Shown in pieces: positions 58,072-64,000 of a DNA stretch of 64,000 nucleotides. This DNA is from Sulfurospirillum sp036802865 (GTDB taxonomy: Bacteria > Campylobacterota > Campylobacteria > Campylobacterales > Sulfurospirillaceae), in contig NZ_DAIRVK010000002.1 of assembly GCF_036802865.1 (NCBI RefSeq), positions 62,001 to 126,000 on the forward strand, given 5' to 3'. Numbering within the stretch: the first letter of the stretch is position 1; every line of letters begins with the position of its first letter. The position numbers were made by a program, and so were the translations under genes. Below the pieces are notes generated by a model. The model worked only from the letters and a program-made list of their open reading frames with translations. It made no database searches and was not told where the DNA came from.

Positions 58072-60171
58072 TTAAAAAGAGTATCTCATGGATAACATAG
58101 CATTTCTAGGTGCTCCATAAACCATAAGATTTGTTCCAATGCCTTCATAATAGGTCTTGTCAAAAAGATTGTTGATGTTTAACTGTAACTCAGTATGCTT
58201 GTCAATTTGATATTTTGCCATTAAGCTCGTAAGTGTGAATGCCTCTTGTTCGATGTAAGAGCTTCCCGTACCTGTATAAAACTTGCTATAGTAATTGAGC
58301 CCACCACCAAGGCTGAGCTTATTATCTATTTTATATTTGGTAAAAGCTGCCATTGTTGTTCGTGATGCTTTGGTATTGAAGGTATCGCCTTTTGCGTCTT
58401 CTGCTGAAAAATTTGCTAAACCAAAAGAGAGGCTCCATCTATCGGTTAAATCACCCGATGCGCCAACCTCAAAACCTTTACTGGTAACACCTTTTGCCGC
58501 TTCATATGCCCACTCTCCGCTGAGTAGTTTGACACCATTCGTTGGGGCATTGTCTTGTATAATTTTAAACAGCGCAAATGAAGTATTGAGTTTTCCTCCA
58601 AAATACTCTCCTTTGATGCCCGTTTCATAATTTTTACCTACAATAGGGTCTAAATAATCACCATTGATATCTTTAACACTTTGAGGTTTAAATATATCGG
58701 TATAACTTACGTACACAGAGTGGTAGTCATCTACGTTATAGACCAAGCCCGCATATGGGGTTACAATATTATTAAAAGATCTTTCTGGAATGCTCAGGTT
58801 TTCATTATCGTATTCCCATTTAGAGACTCTCACGCCTGAGATTAGCTTAAGACTTTTACTGAGCGAAAATCTTCCTGCAAGGTAGGTTCCTTGTTGCGTT
58901 GTTTTATCACTTGGTTCATCTTTATACATTGTTGAAGTCAATGCATCTTTGACTTGATAATTGTTTATATTGCTAATAGTGCCTGTTAATGGCCATAACT
59001 CTTTATCGCGCCAGTCTTTTGTTCTTTTGTTATAGGAAAATCCAGATATCACTTCTTGTGACAAGCCATAAAAAGAAAAAGGAACACTAAGATAAGAGTC
59101 AAAGTTTGTTTCATCGTATTCTCTTTGCGTGGCATATTGATTATAGGTTATGCCACCTCCTGTTGCTTTATTGATTTTGCCTGAATATTGAACCGTGTTG
59201 GACTCTTCATTGGAGCGGTTAAAAGATGAGGCAAGGTGCAACGCTATATCATCGTAGAGGTATTGTTTAATCGTTGCAAAAACCTCTTTTGTCTCTAAAT
59301 TTGCATATGCCCATTCTGGGGCAAGTGCAGTTGAGCGAGAAAAATTGGTACGGGTATTGTCCGAATAAAATGCAGGCAACCCAAAGTTCCATGCACCATC
59401 TCTTTCCAAATCTTGATACGTTACGCCAAAAGAGACGCTTGTCATATCGCCCATATCCGCATCAACAACGCCATAAAATAATTTATTTTTTTTATCGTAA
59501 TTGTTGTAAAAAGCTTTAGAATCTTCATTTTTAACGATAAAACGGCTTCTTACAGTTTTGTCTTCGTTGATGGGTGTTGAAATATCAAGTGACTGAGCGT
59601 AAGAGTCCCATGAACCTGCATTGAGCGACACATTACCTTCAACTTCTTTACTGTTGGCATGTTTACGAATAAAATTCATAGCAAAAGAGGGGTCGCCTTC
59701 ACCCGTAGTCAGTCCATTTGCTCCCTTTACAATTTCAATTCTATCGTAGATAATGGTGTCAAAATTGTTTTGATTGACTGTTGAATACGTGGGCATTCCA
59801 TCAATCTTAAAATAGTTCAAATTAAACCCTCTTACAAAAGAGACATAGTTGTCACCTCTGTTGTTAATGGTTAATCCTGGAATGTTTGCCAAAACATCGT
59901 GAAAGGAATTGATTTGTTTGTCTTCCATCTCTTGTGCTGTCATAACGCTAATACTTTGAGGGGTCTCTTTGATGGATAAATCCAATTTAGTCGCGGTATT
60001 CATTGACTGTGTGGTATATGTATCTACTTCTTCGGTTGTGGAATAAGCCTTATTGGTAGTTGTAACTTCAATGGCATCTAAAGACACTGTCTCATTGCCA
60101 AGCGTATGGGTATTAAGGGCGATGATAGTGACAAAAGATAATAAAACAGCATCTTTTTTGTTTTTATACAT
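58072..60171 (-). CDS. TonB-dependent outer-membrane receptor, ferric-siderophore type
   Basis: 699 aa. Signal peptide 1-25, a TonB-box-like IEVTTTN near 34-40, plug domain about 60-165 (KETPQSISVMTAQEMEDKQINSF, VRGFNLNYFKIDGMPT, IEIVKGANGLTTGEGDPS) and a 22-stranded barrel ending in the aromatic MRYSF. The plug sequence is typical of the FhuE/FpvA hydroxamate/pyoverdine branch. No ABC or TonB genes are adjacent. An AT-rich palindrome upstream may be the iron-responsive operator. Confidence 0.92.
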   Translation of the reverse strand: MYKNKKDAVLLSFVTIIALNTHTLGNETVSLDAIEVTTTNKAYSTTEEVDTYTTQSMNTATKLDLSIKETPQSISVMTAQEMEDKQINSFHDVLANIPGLTINNRGDNYVSFVRGFNLNYFKIDGMPTYSTVNQNNFDTIIYDRIEIVKGANGLTTGEGDPSFAMNFIRKHANSKEVEGNVSLNAGSWDSYAQSLDISTPINEDKTVRSRFIVKNEDSKAFYNNYDKKNKLFYGVVDADMGDMTSVSFGVTYQDLERDGAWNFGLPAFYSDNTRTNFSRSTALAPEWAYANLETKEVFATIKQYLYDDIALHLASSFNRSNEESNTVQYSGKINKATGGGITYNQYATQREYDETNFDSYLSVPFSFYGLSQEVISGFSYNKRTKDWRDKELWPLTGTISNINNYQVKDALTSTMYKDEPSDKTTQQGTYLAGRFSLSKSLKLISGVRVSKWEYDNENLSIPERSFNNIVTPYAGLVYNVDDYHSVYVSYTDIFKPQSVKDINGDYLDPIVGKNYETGIKGEYFGGKLNTSFALFKIIQDNAPTNGVKLLSGEWAYEAAKGVTSKGFEVGASGDLTDRWSLSFGLANFSAEDAKGDTFNTKASRTTMAAFTKYKIDNKLSLGGGLNYYSKFYTGTGSSYIEQEAFTLTSLMAKYQIDKHTELQLNINNLFDKTYYEGIGTNLMVYGAPRNAMLSMRYSF

Positions 60172-60212
60172 AGGTATTCCTTAAATAAAATAATTGATAA
60201 ATTAAATATAAA

Positions 60213-60229
60213 TTAAATTTATAATTTAA
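60213..60229. promoter_or_regulatory. AT-rich palindrome upstream of the receptor gene, possible Fur site
   Basis: TTAAATT-TAT-AATTTAA, a 7-bp perfect dyad 42 nt before the receptor ATG, within a very AT-rich leader. Position suits an operator. It does not closely match the canonical Fur box, so the link to Fur is only positional. Confidence 0.3.
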
Positions 60230-60385
60230 AAGTTTGATTTTTACGAAGCAGTATTAAAATAGTGTTAAATACTCTCATGTATTGCAGATGAATAGAATGC
60301 AAAGTGGTGTTAAAGAGATGGTTTAGTACAATAATCTTTTTCATAATCTATTAAAAAATGAATGCCTCAAAGAAGGAAATAAACG

Positions 60386-60760
60386 ATGAAAACACGCATT
60401 TATTACGATGATACAGACGCGGGTGGTGTAGTTTACCATGCCAACTACCTCAAATTTTGTGAGCGCGCAAGAAGTGATCTTTTTTATGAAAATGGCAAGA
60501 GTCCTGCAGTTGATGGTGGGCATTTTGTTGTACGTCATTTAGAAGCTGATTACATTAAGTCTGCCAAATTGGGTGATCTTATTGAGGTTAAAAGTGAGAT
60601 GGTTGAACTTAAAAATGCTTCGCTTATTTTAAAACAAGAAGTGTGGAGAGATGATGTTAAACTTTTTGCGATGACTTCCACTCTTGCGTATGTTAAAGAG
60701 GGAAAGCCATGCAAAATTGATGAAGAGACAAAAGCCTTTTTTAGGGGCTTTTTCATTTAA
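60386..60760 (+). CDS. ybgC: YbgC-family acyl-CoA thioesterase
   Basis: 124 aa hot-dog fold. YYDDTDAGGVVYHANYLKFCERARS is the diagnostic N-terminal motif with catalytic Asp11; FVVRHLEADYIKSAKLGD follows. Hydrolyses short-chain or ACP-bound acyl thioesters; often linked to phospholipid metabolism. Not near a tol-pal cluster here. Confidence 0.93.
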   Translation: MKTRIYYDDTDAGGVVYHANYLKFCERARSDLFYENGKSPAVDGGHFVVRHLEADYIKSAKLGDLIEVKSEMVELKNASLILKQEVWRDDVKLFAMTSTLAYVKEGKPCKIDEETKAFFRGFFI

Positions 60761-60796
60761 AAAGCTCTTCTAAGCAAAGCTCAGAAGGCTACGTAT

Positions 60797-62134
60797 TTAA
60801 TTTCCGCGAATAAACTCACTGCGACCAGGTTGATATAATGAGGTATTATAAACAACTTGGTTATTGGTGACGTTCTCTTTAAAGGTTCTTGCAATTTTGC
60901 CATCAAAGAACTGCTGACACAAATAATCCGCTCCGATAGACGTCGAATAATTGACCCAGTCATAGACAATGTCATGCCCAAACATCGTGTTAATTTCTTC
61001 CAGTGCGGGTGGCGCTTTTTGGATGGAGTTTGCGATGTACATATGATCTCGGTCTTCATACTGTGTTAACGTTAAAAGTAATGGATTGTAATTCACTTGC
61101 GTTGAAAGTAGGGTGTATGGGTGGATGTCATTTGCACGCAGTTGTGATGCAATTAAGCTTGAAGTCACAAGCTGAGTGTTGAGGTAAAGCGAAGCATTAC
61201 TCAGTGAGCTGTTACCTTTAAACATCTGTTTAAAGTTTGTTTTTGGACTCTCTACTCGTTTCTCATAAAAGACACGGCTGTTATTTTTTTTCACAAAACC
61301 ATTGAGTTGATAACTTAAGCTACTGCCATCTTCAAAGGTTCCAACACGCTCATTGGCTTTGGTCGCCAAAAGGGCAATTTGTTGGTCATAATCAATACCA
61401 CCAAAGATGATGTTTGAACCCGTACTGCGTACACTGGAGCGATGCAATGTCGGAATGAACACAAGCGTATCTGAGACACGACTAGCAATAATATTGGCAC
61501 CATCCGCTGTTACAGGGGCTATAATGTAGTGATAACCACCTGCTTGAATATCGGCAAGTGCTTTTGCAATGGACTCTTCTCTTTCATCGCCTGAGTTAAA
61601 GACGTTAAGGTCAAAGTAGTAGTTTTTATACAAAAGATACGAAATGACCGAGTTAACGGAAGTGATAGCGTATTTTTTAATCGTTTTTTGAGGCACTAAA
61701 ACAGCAATTTTGATCATCGTACTGTCATCATTCAAAGGCTTTGGCATCGGTGCTGCAACAACAGGTACCAATGAAGGTTCTTGTGTTGCAGATGCATCTA
61801 TCGTTGATGATGGCTCAGCAGGGGACTCAACACTTGTTTTAGGTGTGGGAGTTGCCATGGCTAAGGTGGTTGAACTAATGGTGCTATCAATGATGACAGG
61901 CTCAGAAGAAGGCAGTGTCTCTGCTTTTTTTGCAGCCGTTATTGAACCATTGGTGATTGTCTGTTTTTCAGAACCTGGATAGGACGCAGTACTTTTTTGA
62001 TTGACTGCGGTACCTTTTTTAGCGGTAGATGAAATGTTGTAGGTACTTGGTTTATAAGGCTCTGGGGTTGGGCTTGTTGTTGTACAGCCTGCAAAGATGA
62101 ATAAACTCAGGGCTAGGGGCAACCAAAATTTCAT
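60797..62134 (-). CDS. Lipoprotein with C-terminal periplasmic-binding (LpoA-like) fold
   Basis: 445 aa. Lipobox IFAG-C (Cys17); a Thr/Ser/Pro-rich disordered region about 20-135; then a type I periplasmic-binding-protein-like domain (KIAVLVPQKTIKKYA, ALADIQAGGYHYIIAPVTADGANII, DTLVFIPTLHRSSV, NIIFGGIDYDQQI). The architecture resembles LpoA, the outer-membrane activator of a penicillin-binding protein, but could also be an uncharacterised ligand sensor. Overlaps the uracil-DNA glycosylase gene by 4 nt. Confidence 0.8.
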   Translation of the reverse strand: MKFWLPLALSLFIFAGCTTTSPTPEPYKPSTYNISSTAKKGTAVNQKSTASYPGSEKQTITNGSITAAKKAETLPSSEPVIIDSTISSTTLAMATPTPKTSVESPAEPSSTIDASATQEPSLVPVVAAPMPKPLNDDSTMIKIAVLVPQKTIKKYAITSVNSVISYLLYKNYYFDLNVFNSGDEREESIAKALADIQAGGYHYIIAPVTADGANIIASRVSDTLVFIPTLHRSSVRSTGSNIIFGGIDYDQQIALLATKANERVGTFEDGSSLSYQLNGFVKKNNSRVFYEKRVESPKTNFKQMFKGNSSLSNASLYLNTQLVTSSLIASQLRANDIHPYTLLSTQVNYNPLLLTLTQYEDRDHMYIANSIQKAPPALEEINTMFGHDIVYDWVNYSTSIGADYLCQQFFDGKIARTFKENVTNNQVVYNTSLYQPGRSEFIRGN

Positions 62135-62793
62135 AACATGCTCCTTACTTTTAGCATATCTGCAAAAACCTCTTTTTTAGCACTGGGGTTTCGCAGTAAA
62201 AAACTTGGGTGGAATGTCGGGATCAACTTGGCTTCGCCAAAATTGAGCACGCTTCCTCGTATTTTATCGATAGGTGTATCATACTCTCCGGTGAGATGAT
62301 GAAAACTGGTTGATCCAAGGGCAACGATGATTTGCGGTCGAATCGTTTGGATCTGTTGCATCACATACGGTTTGCAACACGCAACTTCTTCAGGTGTGGG
62401 AACGCGATTATCAGGTGTTTTACACTTTAAGATGGTGGTAACATAGACCTCTTCTTTAGGGATGAGGAGGACTTTTTCGATCATGTTCGCAAGCAATTCA
62501 CCGCTTTTACCTGTGAAAAGCATACCGGTTTCATCTTCACTGACACCAGGATTGTCGCCAATGAACATGACTTTGGCTTTCAGATTACCTGCACCAAAAA
62601 TGACGTTTTTACGACTTTTTGCAAGGGCACAAAGATGGCACTGTGCAACACTGCTTTTAAGCTCTTCTAAATTGTGCGACAATACAGGTTGTTTGCTTTG
62701 GGAAAGTGGTCGATACTCTTGAAAGTATTCAAATCCCATAGCTCTGTACTGGTACAAAAGTTTTAAAAGTCGTATTTTTTCAATGTGAGTCAT
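62131..62793 (-). CDS. Family 4 uracil-DNA glycosylase (iron-sulfur)
   Basis: 220 aa. Four cysteines Cys52, Cys55, Cys124 and Cys140 arranged C-x2-C-xn-C-x15-C bind the [4Fe-4S] cluster. Motif I reads GDNPGVSED where most family members have GEAPG; motif III is HPSFLLR. Excises uracil from DNA. The N-terminal 45 residues are an extra helical extension. Overlaps the downstream lipoprotein gene by 4 nt. Confidence 0.9.
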   Translation of the reverse strand: MTHIEKIRLLKLLYQYRAMGFEYFQEYRPLSQSKQPVLSHNLEELKSSVAQCHLCALAKSRKNVIFGAGNLKAKVMFIGDNPGVSEDETGMLFTGKSGELLANMIEKVLLIPKEEVYVTTILKCKTPDNRVPTPEEVACCKPYVMQQIQTIRPQIIVALGSTSFHHLTGEYDTPIDKIRGSVLNFGEAKLIPTFHPSFLLRNPSAKKEVFADMLKVRSML

Positions 62794-62828
62794 TCTTATA
62801 TGGTAGCCAAGCAGGAGTTAAACTATCC

Positions 62829-63824
62829 TTATTCGACGTCACAGTACTCTAAAGAGGGGAGGTTTGGCTTCTCTAAATTGTGGTTATTGGCGATAAAAAG
62901 ATTTTTAAGGTTTGTCAGCTTTTGAATTGAGTTTGGAAGCGATTGCAAGAGATTTGCTTCAACGTCCAATTCATAAAGATGTGAGAGATTTCCAATGCAT
63001 TCGGGAAGTGATGTGATGCGGTTTTCACTAAGATCTAAAGAAGTAAGTTTGCTAAGCTGGCACAGAGCGTTTGGTACACTCTCAAGCAAGTTGTTTTCCA
63101 AAGAGAGAATTTGCAAGTCTTCTAGCTTTGAAAGCTCAAAGTCAATAGACGTGAGATGGTTAGAGGCTAGATTGAGTTTGACGAGCATATCGTGTGCTTC
63201 TAAGGAAGGGAGATTTTGCAAAAGATTTCCCTCTAGGATGAGCGTTTCTAGCTCTTTAATTTCCCCAAGTGATTCTGGCAAAGTTGTTAGTTTATTAAAC
63301 GAAAGGTCTAAATAATAGAGCGATTGCATGGAGTTGAACACTTCAGGCAAACTATCAAGATAGTTCGTATCTAAGCTTAAATGCAGCAGTTTTTTGAGAT
63401 TTTTAAAGGCAATATCTAAGTGGCTGAGGCGATTGACAGCAAGGGTGAGACGTGTCAGTTGTGTCAAGTTGTAAAAGCTCTGTGGTAAGGTGCTGAGTTG
63501 ATTTCCGTTGAGATTTAAAATAACAAGGGAACCAAGCTCTCCGAAATTCTCTGGAAGGCTCTGTAAAAGGTTGTTCTCACACTGCAAATTACGAAGATTT
63601 TTAAGCGTTGAAATGCTTTTTGGAAGCTCACTTAAACGGTTACCTGAAATTTTTAAAACTGTAAGATTTTGAAGTGCTCCGATACTTTCAGGTAAGCTTT
63701 TGAGCTTTTTACGGCTAAGATCAAGGGCTGTGAGGTTTTCAAGTTTGGAGAGTTCACGAGGCAACGTATGCTCTAATCCTTGGGATTTAACCCAGTGTGC
63801 AAAATCTCGAATGCTCTCACTCAT
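62829..63824 (-). CDS. Leucine-rich repeat protein, 13 repeats
   Basis: 331 aa from the ATG at 63824, 8 nt after AAGGAG. N-terminal helical cap (about 1-30) then 13 tandem 23-residue repeats of the form LxxLxLxxNxLxxLPxxIxxL (e.g. LTVLKISGNRLSELP, LYYLDLSFNKLTTLP, LTSLDLSENRITSLP). No signal peptide or membrane helix; cytoplasmic scaffold-like horseshoe. Overlaps the upstream gene by 8 nt. Confidence 0.88.
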   Translation of the reverse strand: MSESIRDFAHWVKSQGLEHTLPRELSKLENLTALDLSRKKLKSLPESIGALQNLTVLKISGNRLSELPKSISTLKNLRNLQCENNLLQSLPENFGELGSLVILNLNGNQLSTLPQSFYNLTQLTRLTLAVNRLSHLDIAFKNLKKLLHLSLDTNYLDSLPEVFNSMQSLYYLDLSFNKLTTLPESLGEIKELETLILEGNLLQNLPSLEAHDMLVKLNLASNHLTSIDFELSKLEDLQILSLENNLLESVPNALCQLSKLTSLDLSENRITSLPECIGNLSHLYELDVEANLLQSLPNSIQKLTNLKNLFIANNHNLEKPNLPSLEYCDVE

Positions 63825-64000
63825 CGCTCGCTCCTTCATCAAACCGGCTATTTTTCTGATCGATCAAAAAGGCAATCTCTTCGTAGTCAATTTCTCCAAA
63901 TTCTACCATGTTGAACAGCGCCATTAACGGTCTTCTGCAACAGGTTTGGTTGCATTCGGTTACCAGTTTTTTGGCTTTTTTATAGGGTAGGGTAGTGGAT
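63817..64000 (-). CDS. Partial Cys-containing protein, start beyond right edge
   Basis: Open to the right edge; 60 residues visible before TGA at 63819-63817. Contains ECNQTCCRRP (C-x3-C-C) followed by an acidic helical tail (EFGEIDYEEIAFLIDQK). Stop overlaps the LRR start (ATGAGTGA), so the two are co-transcribed. No family recognised from this fragment. Confidence 0.6.
   Translation of the reverse strand, partial: STTLPYKKAKKLVTECNQTCCRRPLMALFNMVEFGEIDYEEIAFLIDQKNSRFDEGASDE

Overview
The window looks like chromosomal DNA of a free-living Campylobacterota (Epsilonproteobacteria) bacterium, most likely near Sulfurospirillum. This rests on low GC, AT-rich promoters with a good TATAAT and weak -35, and gene neighbourhoods known from Campylobacter: fliW-bamD-lon facing rpsF-ssb-rpsR, rnr-holA beside ilvC, dprA/ruvX, and ftsY/thioredoxin beside 5-FCL-rny. 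Genus is inferred, not proven. I see no prophage, insertion sequence, CRISPR array or rRNA operon.

Layout. 1-1187: 5' part of a secreted LamG/MshQ-like surface protein running off the left edge. 1317-15367: housekeeping block (fliW, bamD, lon; rpsF-ssb-rpsR; rnr-holA with an HDOD gene; ilvC; minD-minE, a divergent polysaccharide deacetylase, dprA, TauE-like exporter). 15397-17551: two exported proteins, the second an ankyrin protein whose signal-peptide exon-like 5' end is cut off by an in-frame TAA. 17569-32984: metabolism and core functions (sdaA, ruvX, TRIC channel, argD, MidA-like, thiS, acpS, fliL, radA, ftsY, thioredoxin lipoprotein, 5-FCL, rny, ABC exporter, SYLF, DedA, S24 repressor, cyclophilin).

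33047-41476: a signalling island with a WD40/solenoid protein, three related receiver-domain proteins (PAS, OmpR-like, GGDEF/EAL), a soluble histidine kinase and a FIST sensor. 41591-43641: ybaK, a divergent pair of paralogous membrane-anchored proteins and a small unknown gene. 43891-45175: initiator tRNA-Met and tRNA-Gln driven by a consensus promoter, divergent from a RibB with a degenerate GTP cyclohydrolase II half. 45199-46896: Kef-type antiporter.

46925-53163: a compact, overlapping seven-gene minus-strand operon: MacB/FtsX-like ABC permease, its ATPase, a heme-copper-oxidase-subunit-I-like protein that keeps the heme ligands but has lost part of the CuB site, an unknown polytopic protein, YceI, a metallophosphoesterase and a histidine kinase that lacks its ATPase domain. 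This is the best candidate for an uncharacterised system. 53300-64000: a DEDDh exonuclease, a HEPN/MNT toxin-antitoxin pair, HAD phosphatase, small methyltransferase, DUF6172, thioredoxin, def, a TonB-dependent receptor, ybgC, a lipoprotein with a periplasmic-binding fold, family-4 uracil-DNA glycosylase, a 13-repeat LRR protein and a partial Cys-rich gene at the right edge.

A 12-bp palindrome (TTTACATGTAAA) recurs at gene borders throughout and is not explained by any gene. Start positions were adjusted where a strong ribosome binding site or a promoter rules out the longest reading frame.
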